Part shown: piece after piece, positions 40,962 through 49,603 of the stretch
How the letters are laid out: every line of letters starts with the position of its first letter
How positions within the stretch are numbered: position 1 is the first letter of the stretch
DNA from: Rhodoferax sp. BAB1
Lineage (GTDB): Bacteria > Pseudomonadota > Gammaproteobacteria > Burkholderiales > Burkholderiaceae_C
Direction of reading: 5' to 3'
Length of the DNA stretch: 64,000 nt
Assembly (NCBI RefSeq): GCF_013334205.1
Contig: NZ_CP054424.1
Span: 20,001 to 84,000, forward strand
Notes under the pieces: model-generated
What the model was told of the DNA's origin: nothing
Seen by the model: the letters and a program-made list of their open reading frames with translations, nothing else
Database searches by the model: none
Program-made: the position numbers and the translations under genes

Positions 40962-41581
40962 AACAGATCACCTTCTACCTGGACTTCATCTCGCCCTATA
41001 CCCATCTGGCCTTCGAGAAGCTGCCCGAGGCGCTGATGGGCTTGAGTTATTCCGTGACCTACCGGCCGGTGCTGCTGGGCGCCCTGCTGCGGCAGCACAA
41101 GCTGCTCGGCCCGGCCGAGGTGCCGGCCAAACGCGAATGGACCTACCGGCATGTGATGTGGCTGGGCCAGCAGCACGGGGTGCCGCTGCAGATGCCGGTT
41201 GTGCACCCCTTCAACCCCTTGCCCCTGCTGCGCCTGGCGATTGCTGCCGCGCAGGGCGGCGACCCCAACCGTTATGTCTGCGAGACCCTGCTGCGCCATG
41301 TCTGGCATGGCGGTCTGGATGCCAACGACCCCGTGCGCCTGCAGGCCCTGCGTGAGCAGTTGGCGCCAAGGCTCGAAACCGACGACGAGACCGTCAAGGC
41401 CCGCCTGCGGACCAACACCGACGAGGCCGTGGCCGCCGGCGTGTTCGGCGTGCCGTCTTTTGTGGTGGATGGGCGCATGTTCTGGGGCCTGGACAGCCTG
41501 CCCATGCTGCGCCGTTACCTCGAAGGTGATGCCTGGTTCGACGGCCCAGGCTGGCTGGCGCAGACGGCCGGCCCAGTCTGA
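40958..41581 (+). CDS. 2-hydroxychromene-2-carboxylate isomerase-like DsbA-family protein
   Basis: A 207-residue thioredoxin-fold protein of the DsbA/kappa glutathione transferase group. The active position near the N-terminus is a serine (DFISPYTHLA, S12) instead of CxxC, as in 2-hydroxychromene-2-carboxylate isomerases. The C-terminal GVFGVPSFVVDGRMFWG is the cis-proline region of the family. Natural substrate is unknown; aromatic degradation or glutathione-dependent isomerisation is usual. A ribosome-binding site (gaggaaag) precedes the ATG. It overlaps the DUF1289 gene and ends convergently with the solute-binding gene. Confidence 0.88.
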   Translation: MKQITFYLDFISPYTHLAFEKLPEALMGLSYSVTYRPVLLGALLRQHKLLGPAEVPAKREWTYRHVMWLGQQHGVPLQMPVVHPFNPLPLLRLAIAAAQGGDPNRYVCETLLRHVWHGGLDANDPVRLQALREQLAPRLETDDETVKARLRTNTDEAVAAGVFGVPSFVVDGRMFWGLDSLPMLRRYLEGDAWFDGPGWLAQTAGPV

Positions 41582-41603
41582 GCCGCGCGCTGGCGCCCGC
41601 GAC

Positions 41604-42707
41604 TCAGCGCCGGAAGCGGCCGTCCGCCGTGATGATGGACAGGTCGGCGAAGTCCAGGCCCGTGTGGTCCTGGGGGCTGAAGTTCACTTCCAGGCCGCCG
41701 ATGTCGAACTTGCTCAGGCCTTCCAGGGCGGCCTGGATGCGCTCGCGGCTGGGTTTGGGGCCGGCACGGCGCAGGGCCTCCACCAGCACCTTGGCTGCGG
41801 CGAAACCTTCGAGCATGGCGGGCGTGACTTCCGCCAAGCCCTTGGCGCGTGCCATGTCCTGTGCTTCCTTGACCAAGGTGTAGGACAGCGACTGCGGGAA
41901 CACCTGGGAGACGATGACACCGCGCGCATGTTCACCCAGGCTCTTGATGAAACCACCGGAGGCGTTGTTCGACTGGGTGACCACCTGGGCGATGCTGCCG
42001 GCGGCCCGGAAGGCCTTCACGGCGTCCGCCGCGGCCGCGCCCGAGGCGATCAGGACCACGGCCTGCGCGCCGGACTGGGCCAGTGCCGGGGCGATCCTGG
42101 AGAAGTCGGGTTTGGTGCGGTCGTATTTTTCGAGCAGCACCGGCTGGAGCTTGGCGCTGGCCAGCCCTCTTTGTGCGCCGATCAGCACGTCATTGCCGAA
42201 GCTGTCGTCCACATGCACCAGGGCGATCTTGGTGATGCCGATCGTCACCAGATGGCCCACGGCCTTTTCGGCTTCGCGCTGGTAGGTGGCCCGCACGTTG
42301 AAGACGTGTTTTTTCACGGGCTGATGCAGGCTCATGGCACCGGTGGAGGGGGCGATCAGCGCAATGCCATGCTTGTCCAGCAGGGGGATGATGGCTTCGG
42401 AGTGCGGCGTGCCGCGGTTGAGGAATAGCGCCGAGACGTTGTTTTCCTCGATCAGCTTGCGGGCATTTTCCGCCGCGAGCTTGGGGTCGAACTTGTCGTC
42501 CAGCGAGATCAGTTCGATCTTCTGGCCGGCGATGCCGCCCTTGGCATTGATGGCATCGATATAGAGTTTGGCGCCGTCGGTGGTTTCTTTCACGCCGGCG
42601 GCCACCGCGCCGCTGAAACCGGCCGTCTGGCCGATCAGGATCTGGGCCTGGCTGGCCGCCGCCGCCAGGGTGAGCAGGACGGTTCCCAACACTTTGAAGC
42701 TTTGCAT
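41604..42707 (-). CDS. ABC transporter substrate-binding protein (branched-chain amino acid type)
   Basis: A periplasmic type I solute-binding protein of 367 residues (Peripla_BP_6, LivJ-like). A signal peptide is clear: MQSFKVLGTVLLTLAAAASQA with cleavage after AQA-type residues. Then comes ILIGQTAGFSGAVAAGVKETTDGAKLYI. A ggaga ribosome-binding site lies 4-8 bases before the ATG. No permease or ATPase genes are adjacent, so it is an orphan. The ligand may be a branched-chain amino acid or another small carboxylate; the location next to leucine catabolism is suggestive only. It is divergent from uvrA. Confidence 0.9.
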   Translation of the reverse strand: MQSFKVLGTVLLTLAAAASQAQILIGQTAGFSGAVAAGVKETTDGAKLYIDAINAKGGIAGQKIELISLDDKFDPKLAAENARKLIEENNVSALFLNRGTPHSEAIIPLLDKHGIALIAPSTGAMSLHQPVKKHVFNVRATYQREAEKAVGHLVTIGITKIALVHVDDSFGNDVLIGAQRGLASAKLQPVLLEKYDRTKPDFSRIAPALAQSGAQAVVLIASGAAAADAVKAFRAAGSIAQVVTQSNNASGGFIKSLGEHARGVIVSQVFPQSLSYTLVKEAQDMARAKGLAEVTPAMLEGFAAAKVLVEALRRAGPKPSRERIQAALEGLSKFDIGGLEVNFSPQDHTGLDFADLSIITADGRFRR

Positions 42708-42771
42708 CTTGTCTCCGTGGATTTGTAGTTTTGGAGGAGGGGCTAGTCTAGCGGAAGCGGGCTGTCCGGGT

Positions 42772-42808
42772 GCATGCCCCGTGGTCATGCTGGGGTAAGG
42801 GGGCATGC
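42772..42808. repeat. Inverted repeat between solute-binding gene and uvrA
   Basis: Arms gcatgcccc (42772-42780) and ggggcatgc (42800-42808) are perfectly complementary over nine bases, separated by 19 bases. It lies 35 bases before the uvrA ATG in a 136-base divergent gap. It could be an operator or an mRNA hairpin. It does not resemble a LexA box. Confidence 0.5.
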
Positions 42809-42843
42809 CTAGAATGTTCGGGCCACACCGAAAGACAGCAGCC

Positions 42844-45800
42844 ATGACCCAGGGGACCATCCGCATCCGCGGCGCGCGCCAGCACAACCTCAAGAACCTC
42901 GATCTGGACATACGTACGGGTGAGCTGACGGTGGTCACGGGGCCCAGCGGCTCCGGCAAATCCAGCCTGGTGTTCGACACCCTCTACGCCGAGGGCCAGC
43001 GCCGTTACGTCGAGACCTTCAGCGCCTACGCCCGCCAGTTCCTCGACCGCATGGACAAGCCGGCGGTCGACAAGGTGGAGGGCGTGCCCCCGGCCATCGC
43101 CATCGACCAGACCAACCCGGTGCGCTCCTCGCGCTCCACGGTGGGCACGATGACCGAACTCAACGACCACCTCAAGCTGCTCTATGCACGCGCCGCCCAG
43201 CTCTTCGACCGTCAGACGGCCCAGCCCGTGCGGCACGACAGCGCCGACAGCATCTACGCCGAGCTGCAGAAACGTGCCGCCCAAGCCGGCGATCCGCGCC
43301 TGGTGCTCACCTTCCCGGTCGAACTGCCCGGCAATACCAGCCGCGAAGAGATCGAGCAGTGGCTGTCGGCCAGCGGCTTCACCAAGGTGCAGGCCGAGCG
43401 CGAGGTGGCCACACCGGCCGGGCCGCGCACGAGCGCCGCGCCGGGCCGCCCCAAGCAAGCGAGCGCCCCCTCGGGGGGCAGCGAGGACACGTCAGTGTCG
43501 AGCGTGGGGGCTGTCAAAGTCCTTGACGTGGTGGCGGACCGGTTCCGCATCGGGGGCGCCGAGCGTGCCCGTGTGGTCGAGGCTATCGAGGTCGCGCTCA
43601 AGCGCGGCAGCGGGCGGCTCAACGTCTACCGTCTGCAGGATGAAGGCGAGCCTGAGATTTGGCGTTTCTCCACCGGCCTGCACAACCCAGACAGCGACCT
43701 GCGCTACGCCGACCCCATCCCCTCCATGTTCTCCTTCAACTCGGCCGTGGGTGCCTGCGAGGTCTGCCGCGGTTTCGGCCGCGTGATCGGGGTGGACTAT
43801 GGCCTGGTCATCCCGAACGACAAGCTCACCCTGCGCGCCGGCGCCATCAAGACCATCCAGACCCCCGCCTGGGCCGAGTGCCAGGACGACCTGATGCGCC
43901 ACGCCGAGGCGGCCGGCATCCCGCGCGACACCCCCTGGTACAAGCTGACCGAGGAGCAGAAGGGCTGGGTCATCTACGGCTCACCCAACTGGAAGGGCAA
44001 GTGGAACCAGCAGTGGTACGGCATCAAGCGTTTCTTCGAGTACCTGGAAACCAAGTCCTACAAGATGCACATCCGGGTGCTGCTGTCCAAGTACCGCAGC
44101 TACACGCCTTGCGAGACCTGCAACGGTGCCCGCCTCAAGACCGAGAGCCTGCTCTGGCGCATCGGCAGCAAGGCCGACGCCGATGCCGTGCTCGAACCCG
44201 CCAAGCGTTTCCTGCCGGCCGGCACCCAGTGGAGCCGCGCCCAGCTGGAGGCGCTGCCCGGCCTGTGCCTGCACGACCTGATGCTGCTGCCGCTGGACCG
44301 CCTGCGCCGCTTCTTCGACGGTTTCCAGCAAAGCGAGATCACCGCCTCGACCCATGCCGAGGGCGAAGCGCAGGCGCTGAAACTGCTGTTCGAGGAAATC
44401 ACCACCCGCCTGAAGTACCTGTGCGACGTGGGCATCGGCTACCTCACGCTGGACCGCCAGAGCCGCACGCTCTCGGGCGGCGAGGTGCAGCGCATCAACC
44501 TCACCACGGCCCTGGGCACCTCGCTGGTCAACACCCTGTTCGTGCTGGACGAGCCCAGCATCGGCCTGCACCCGCGCGACATGCACCGCATCATCGAGGC
44601 CATGCACCGCCTGCGTGATGCCGGCAACACCCTGGTGGTGGTCGAGCACGACCCGGCCGTGATGTTCGCCGCCGACCGCATGATCGACATGGGCCCGGGG
44701 CCGGGTGAGCGCGGTGGCCAGATCGTCTTCGACGGCAGCACGGATGACCTGCGCAATGCCGACACGCTCACGGGCGCCTACCTCGGCGCGCGCAAGCAGG
44801 TCGGCATGGGCTTCAAGCGCATGGTGGCCGAGAACACGCCGCGCCTCATCCTCGAGGGTGCGCGCGAGCACAACCTCAAGAACATCTCCGTCGACATTCC
44901 GCTGGGCCGCCTGGTCTGCGTGACCGGCGTCTCGGGTTCGGGCAAGTCCACGCTGATCCAGGACGTGCTGGCCCCGGCGCTGATGCGCCACTTCGGCCGG
45001 GCCACGGAAACCCCGGGGGCGCATGAGCGTCTGCTGGGCGCCGAGCAGCTGGCCGACGTGGTGTTTGTCGACCAGTCGCCCATCGGCAAGACCGCGCGTT
45101 CCAACCCCGTGAGTTATGTGGGTGCCTGGGACGCCATCCGCGAGATCTACGCCAATGCGCCGCTGTCGCGCCAGCGTGGCTACACCGCGGCCAAGTTCAG
45201 CGCCAACAGCGGCGACGGCCGCTGTCCCACCTGCGGCGGTTCGGGCTTCGAGCACGTGGAGATGCAGTTCCTCAGCGATGTCTACCTGCGCTGCCCGGAT
45301 TGCGATGGCAAACGCTACCGGCCCGAGATCCTGGAGATCACCGTGGAGCGTGGCGGGCGCCTGCTCAACGTGGCCGACGTGCTGGAGCTCACCGTCAGCG
45401 AGGCGGCCGGGCTGTTCGCCAACGACCGTGACGTGATCCGCGCCCTGCAACCCATCGTGGACGTGGGCCTGGAGTACGTGCGCCTGGGCCAGCCTGTGCC
45501 CACGCTTTCGGGCGGCGAGGCGCAGCGCCTCAAGCTCGCCGGCTTCCTGGCCGAGGCTGCCAAAAGCGCCACGGCCAGCCGGCAGGTCGTGGGCAGGAAG
45601 GGCACGCTCTTCCTGTTCGACGAGCCCACCACCGGCCTGCATTTCGACGACATCGCCAAGCTCATGCGCGCACTGCGCAAGCTGCTCGATGCCGGCCACT
45701 CCCTGCTCATCATCGAGCACAACCTGGACGTGATGCGCGCCAGCGACTGGCTGATCGACCTCGGCCCCGAAGGTGGTGACGCCGGTGGCGAGCTGGTGGC

Positions 45801-48666
45801 CGTGGGCACACCGGAAGAGGTGCGCCTGCACCCCAGTAGCCACACCGGCCGCGCCCTGCGCGAGTACGCGCTGGCCATGGGCGAGGTGCACGAGGCGCAG
45901 GAGGGCGCAGCGCGTTTCATCCCGCAGGCTTTCACACCCGGCCACAAGCCGGTGCGCAAGAAGTCGGACGCGCCCGACGCGATCCAGATCGTCAACGCCA
46001 AGGAGCACAACCTCAAGAGCCTGAGTGTCAACATCCCGCGCGGCAAGTTCAACGTCATCACCGGCGTCAGCGGCTCGGGCAAGTCCACCCTGGCTTTCGA
46101 CATCCTGTTCAATGAGGGGCAGCGCCGTTACCTGGAGTCGCTCAACGCCTACGCCCGCAGCATCGTGCAGCCCGCGGGCCGGCCCGAGGTGGACGCGGTC
46201 TACGGCATCCCGCCCACGGTGGCGATCGAGCAGCGCCTCAGCCGCGGTGGCCGCAAGTCCACGGTCGGCACTACCACCGAGGTCTGGCATTTCCTGCGCC
46301 TGCTGTTCGTGAAGCTCGGCATGCAGCACTGCGTGCACGACGGCGCTGCGGTGGCGCCGCAGACGCCCGACAGCATCCTGGCCCAGCTGATGAAGCAGTT
46401 CCGCGGCCAGGAAATCGGCCTGCTGGCGCCGCTGGTGATGAACCGCAAGGGTGTCTACACCGAACTCGCCGAGTGGGCGCGCCCGCGGGGTTACACCCAT
46501 CTGCGGGTGGACGGCAACTTCCTGCCCACCACGGGTTTTCCGCGCATCGACCGCTTCAAGGAGCACACCATCGAGCTGCCGGTCGCCAGCCTGATGGTGG
46601 ATCCTGCGAACGAGGCTGCGCTGCGCCTGGCGCTGACGACAGCGCTGGAGCACGGCAAGGGCGTGCTGCACGTGCTGAGTTCCCTGGACGGCCTGGCCGA
46701 GGCCATGAAGAGCGGCGCGCCCACCGCCGGCATCGGCAAGCTGCAGGCCTATTCGACGCAGCGCGCCTGTCCGGTCTGCGCCACGTCTTACGCCGAGCTG
46801 GACCCGCGCCTGTTCTCCTACAACAGCAAACACGGCTGGTGCCCGGACTGCGTGGGTACGGGCGTCAAGCTCAGCAAGGAACAGCGCAAGCTGCTCGACG
46901 ACTCGGTGCGCGACGACAAGGAGAAGGGCCGTGAGCAGACCTTTGCCGAACCCGAGGTGGAGGATGTGGCCGACATCGCCTGTCCGTCGTGCCAGGGCAC
47001 CCGCCTGAACGCCACCGCACGCGCGGTCAAGTTCAACGGCGTGGGCATCACCGAGATCGCGCGACTGAGCGTGAGCGATGTGCGAGCCTGGGTGGAGACC
47101 CTGCAGGTAATCGGCCGCATGACCCAGCGCGAAAGCGACATCGCACGTGACCTGATTCCCGAGATCAAGAGCCGGCTGGAGTTCCTGGAGCAGGTGGGCC
47201 TGGGCTACCTCACGCTGGACCGTGGCGCGCCCACGCTCAGTGGCGGCGAGGCGCAGCGCATCCGCCTGGCCGCCCAACTGGGCAGCAACTTGCAGGGGGT
47301 CTGTTACGTGCTGGACGAGCCCACCATCGGCCTGCACGCGCGTGACAACCAGATCCTGCTCAATGCCCTGCAGCGCCTGAGCGACCAGGGCAACACCCTG
47401 GTGGTGGTGGAGCACGACGAGGACACCATACGCCGGGCCGACCACATCATCGATATCGGCCCCAGCGCTGGCAAACGCGGCGGCCGGCTGGTGGCGCAAG
47501 GTTCGGTGCAAAACGTGACTGACACGGAAGACTCGCAGACCGGCCGTTACCTGCTGCACGCCATGAAGCACCCGCTGCAGCCGCGCCGTGACATGAAGGC
47601 CGCGGATCTGCAGTGGCTCACCGTGCAGGGCGCGCAGCTGCACAACCTGCAGCAGGTCACGGCCCAGGTGCCGCTCAAGCGCCTGGTGGCCGTCACCGGT
47701 GTCAGCGGTTCCGGCAAGTCCACGCTGGCGCGCGACGTGCTGCTGGCCAATGTGGCGGCCGTCGTGGCCAAGCGTGCCACCAAGGCTGGGCGCGATGCGC
47801 TGGCCCGTGGCGTGGACTGGAGCGGTTGCGAAGGTGTCAGTGGCTACGAGGCCGTGGACCGCGTGCTCGAAGTGGATCAGACCCCCATCGGCAAGACGCC
47901 GCGCAGTTGTCCTGCCACCTACATCGGTTTCTGGGACACCATCCGCAAGCTCTTTGCCGAAACCCTGGAGGCCAAGGCGCGCGGTTACGCGGCCGGTCGT
48001 TTCAGCTTCAACACCGGCGAAGGCCGTTGCCCGGGTTGCGAAGGCCAGGGCGTGCGCACCATCGAGATGAGCTTCCTGCCCGACGTGAAGGTGCTGTGCG
48101 AGAGCTGCAAGGGCGCGCGTTTCAATCCCGAGACCCTGGCCGTGACCTGGCGCGGCAAGAGCATCGGCGACGTGCTGCAGATGGAAGTGGACGAGGCGGT
48201 GGACTTCTTCGCCGCCATGCCCAGCATCGCCCACCCGCTGCAGTTGCTCAAGGACGTGGGCTTGGGCTACCTCACGTTGGGACAGCCCTCGCCCACCCTG
48301 AGTGGCGGTGAGGCGCAGCGCATCAAGCTGGTGACCGAACTGAGCAAGGTGCGTGACGAGGTCGGTCGCCGCGGCCAGAAGGCGCCGCACACGCTTTATG
48401 TGCTGGACGAACCCACCGTAGGCCTGCACATGGCCGACGTGGACAAGCTCATTCGCGTGCTGCACCGCCTGGTCGATGGCGGCCACAGCGTGGTGGTGAT
48501 CGAGCACGACCTGGATGTGATCGCCGAAGCCGACTGGATCCTGGACCTCGGTCCCGACGGGGGCAAGGACGGTGGTCGTATCGTGGCGGCGGCCTCGCCG
48601 GAAGAGGTGGTGCGGCTGGCCACGCACACGGGGCAGGCACTGGGGCCGGTGCTGGCGCGGGGCTGA
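42844..48666 (+). CDS. uvrA: Tandem (double-length) UvrA-family ABC ATPase
   Basis: A 1940-residue protein made of two complete UvrA-like halves (about 1-1035 and 1036-1940), twice the normal UvrA length. There are four Walker A motifs (GPSGSGKSS near 33; GVSGSGKST near 695, 1073 and 1618) and four LSGGE signatures (near 542, 888, 1464 and 1819). The second half has a complete N-terminal zinc module (CPVC, CPDC and CPSC); the first half keeps CEVC and CETC but lacks the leading CPxC. Each half has the central zinc finger ([11 protein letters not shown]...[12 protein letters not shown]...CESC). Fused UvrAs of this kind are known in some bacteria, but their role beside ordinary UvrA is unclear. 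An in-frame repeat-like insertion lies at residues about 199-223. Start ATG 42844 ([18 protein letters not shown]). Confidence 0.95.
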   Translation: MTQGTIRIRGARQHNLKNLDLDIRTGELTVVTGPSGSGKSSLVFDTLYAEGQRRYVETFSAYARQFLDRMDKPAVDKVEGVPPAIAIDQTNPVRSSRSTVGTMTELNDHLKLLYARAAQLFDRQTAQPVRHDSADSIYAELQKRAAQAGDPRLVLTFPVELPGNTSREEIEQWLSASGFTKVQAEREVATPAGPRTSAAPGRPKQASAPSGGSEDTSVSSVGAVKVLDVVADRFRIGGAERARVVEAIEVALKRGSGRLNVYRLQDEGEPEIWRFSTGLHNPDSDLRYADPIPSMFSFNSAVGACEVCRGFGRVIGVDYGLVIPNDKLTLRAGAIKTIQTPAWAECQDDLMRHAEAAGIPRDTPWYKLTEEQKGWVIYGSPNWKGKWNQQWYGIKRFFEYLETKSYKMHIRVLLSKYRSYTPCETCNGARLKTESLLWRIGSKADADAVLEPAKRFLPAGTQWSRAQLEALPGLCLHDLMLLPLDRLRRFFDGFQQSEITASTHAEGEAQALKLLFEEITTRLKYLCDVGIGYLTLDRQSRTLSGGEVQRINLTTALGTSLVNTLFVLDEPSIGLHPRDMHRIIEAMHRLRDAGNTLVVVEHDPAVMFAADRMIDMGPGPGERGGQIVFDGSTDDLRNADTLTGAYLGARKQVGMGFKRMVAENTPRLILEGAREHNLKNISVDIPLGRLVCVTGVSGSGKSTLIQDVLAPALMRHFGRATETPGAHERLLGAEQLADVVFVDQSPIGKTARSNPVSYVGAWDAIREIYANAPLSRQRGYTAAKFSANSGDGRCPTCGGSGFEHVEMQFLSDVYLRCPDCDGKRYRPEILEITVERGGRLLNVADVLELTVSEAAGLFANDRDVIRALQPIVDVGLEYVRLGQPVPTLSGGEAQRLKLAGFLAEAAKSATASRQVVGRKGTLFLFDEPTTGLHFDDIAKLMRALRKLLDAGHSLLIIEHNLDVMRASDWLIDLGPEGGDAGGELVAVGTPEEVRLHPSSHTGRALREYALAMGEVHEAQEGAARFIPQAFTPGHKPVRKKSDAPDAIQIVNAKEHNLKSLSVNIPRGKFNVITGVSGSGKSTLAFDILFNEGQRRYLESLNAYARSIVQPAGRPEVDAVYGIPPTVAIEQRLSRGGRKSTVGTTTEVWHFLRLLFVKLGMQHCVHDGAAVAPQTPDSILAQLMKQFRGQEIGLLAPLVMNRKGVYTELAEWARPRGYTHLRVDGNFLPTTGFPRIDRFKEHTIELPVASLMVDPANEAALRLALTTALEHGKGVLHVLSSLDGLAEAMKSGAPTAGIGKLQAYSTQRACPVCATSYAELDPRLFSYNSKHGWCPDCVGTGVKLSKEQRKLLDDSVRDDKEKGREQTFAEPEVEDVADIACPSCQGTRLNATARAVKFNGVGITEIARLSVSDVRAWVETLQVIGRMTQRESDIARDLIPEIKSRLEFLEQVGLGYLTLDRGAPTLSGGEAQRIRLAAQLGSNLQGVCYVLDEPTIGLHARDNQILLNALQRLSDQGNTLVVVEHDEDTIRRADHIIDIGPSAGKRGGRLVAQGSVQNVTDTEDSQTGRYLLHAMKHPLQPRRDMKAADLQWLTVQGAQLHNLQQVTAQVPLKRLVAVTGVSGSGKSTLARDVLLANVAAVVAKRATKAGRDALARGVDWSGCEGVSGYEAVDRVLEVDQTPIGKTPRSCPATYIGFWDTIRKLFAETLEAKARGYAAGRFSFNTGEGRCPGCEGQGVRTIEMSFLPDVKVLCESCKGARFNPETLAVTWRGKSIGDVLQMEVDEAVDFFAAMPSIAHPLQLLKDVGLGYLTLGQPSPTLSGGEAQRIKLVTELSKVRDEVGRRGQKAPHTLYVLDEPTVGLHMADVDKLIRVLHRLVDGGHSVVVIEHDLDVIAEADWILDLGPDGGKDGGRIVAAASPEEVVRLATHTGQALGPVLARG
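43439..43512 (+). repeat. REP-like palindromic element read in frame inside uvrA
   Basis: A hairpin-rich stretch of about 74 bases: outer arms gccgcccc and gtgggggc, an inner hairpin gccccctcggggggc (43464-43478), and gacacgtcagtgtc (43486-43499). Its style matches dispersed palindromic repeats seen between genes of Comamonadaceae. It stays in frame and codes a low-complexity, glycine/serine/proline-rich linker ([15 protein letters not shown], then [14 protein letters not shown]). I see no second copy in this window. Confidence 0.6.
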
Positions 48667-48721
48667 GCCCGGGCAGCATGCGGAATATCAGGGCGCCGTC
48701 GTCCCTGCGAATGCCCCTGTT

Positions 48722-48755
48722 TTGACGGAAGTCAAGGTTTCCTGTTAGCCTTGAC
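48722..48755. repeat. Overlapping inverted repeats upstream of the DUF4399 gene
   Basis: The sequence has TTGAC (48722-48726) paired with GTCAA (48731-48735), and GTCAAGG (48731-48737) paired with CCTTGAC (48749-48755). The shared middle arm can pair with either side. The block sits 22 bases before the ATG at 48778 and downstream of the uvrA end, so it may be a regulator-binding site or an mRNA switch; no T tract follows. Confidence 0.5.
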
Positions 48756-48777
48756 CTCTACTCTTATAGAAGACCTT

Positions 48778-49599
48778 ATGCAGAACAAGATGTCACGGAC
48801 GGTGCTTGCGGCCCTCTTGCTCTTCACGACCGCGGTGGCCGCCCAGGTGCCGGCGGCCACTGCCGACGCACCCGAACTGCTGCCCCACCCCTGGGTGACG
48901 CTGCCCACGTCGCGCACGGCCGAGTCCTATTTCACCAACCTCAAGGACGGGGAGGTGAGGGAAGCGCCACTGGTTGTGCGTTTCGGCCTGTCCATGCGCG
49001 GCATCGTGCCGGCCGGCAAGACGGCTGGCCGCGCCGGACACCACCACCTGCTGGTGAACCAGTCCCTGCCGCTGGACTTCAACAAGCCGCTGCCCTTCAC
49101 CGAGAAGTACATCCACTTCGGCAAGGGACAGATGGAAACGGTGCTGAACCTGCCGCCGGGCAAGTACGAACTGCGCATGCTGCTGGCTGACCAGGGCCAC
49201 ATCCCCTTTTTCGTCTACAGCAAACCCCTGAGCCTGACCATCAGCAAGCAGAACCAGGACGTGACGCCGGCCAGCCTGCTGGGCCCGGCGCGCATCGAGA
49301 TCCAGAGCCCGGCTGACCAGGAAGCGGTGCGTCCGCCCTTCCGTGTCCAGTTCCATGCCAGCGGCTACAACATCTCCCACATCGGGGCCAAGGCGGCTGA
49401 CACGGGCCACTTCCGCCTGCTGATGGAGCGTAGCGGCCGCAAGCCGGAGGTGATGAACTTCACGGCGGGGCAGACGGAAGTCTGGCTCAACCCGCCCGTC
49501 GATGACTACACCCTGCGCCTGGAACTGGTCAGCACCACGGCGGCCGGCAACGTGATGACCCGCTCCGAGCCGGTCGCCGTCAAGGTCGTCGCGCGCTGA
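48778..49599 (+). CDS. Exported protein with two DUF4399 domains
   Basis: A 273-residue secreted protein. The N-terminal signal peptide is MQNKMSRTVLAALLLFTTAVAAQ (the second methionine at 48790 is an equally good start). Two DUF4399-like units follow: one with GRAGHHHLLVNQSLPLDFN and GKYELRMLLADQGHIP, the second with DTGHFRLLMERS and VDDYTLRLELV. The histidine-rich GHHHLLV suggests metal binding, but the function of the family is not known. It stands alone between uvrA and the convergent GGDEF gene. Confidence 0.87.
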   Translation: MQNKMSRTVLAALLLFTTAVAAQVPAATADAPELLPHPWVTLPTSRTAESYFTNLKDGEVREAPLVVRFGLSMRGIVPAGKTAGRAGHHHLLVNQSLPLDFNKPLPFTEKYIHFGKGQMETVLNLPPGKYELRMLLADQGHIPFFVYSKPLSLTISKQNQDVTPASLLGPARIEIQSPADQEAVRPPFRVQFHASGYNISHIGAKAADTGHFRLLMERSGRKPEVMNFTAGQTEVWLNPPVDDYTLRLELVSTTAAGNVMTRSEPVAVKVVAR

Positions 49600-49603
49600 A
49601 GTC

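Noticed and set aside
43981..48627. A 1548-residue open frame on the strand opposite uvrA
   Set aside because: It lies wholly antisense to a gene with intact ATPase motifs. Long antisense frames are expected when third positions are nearly all G or C, and its translation shows no family motif.
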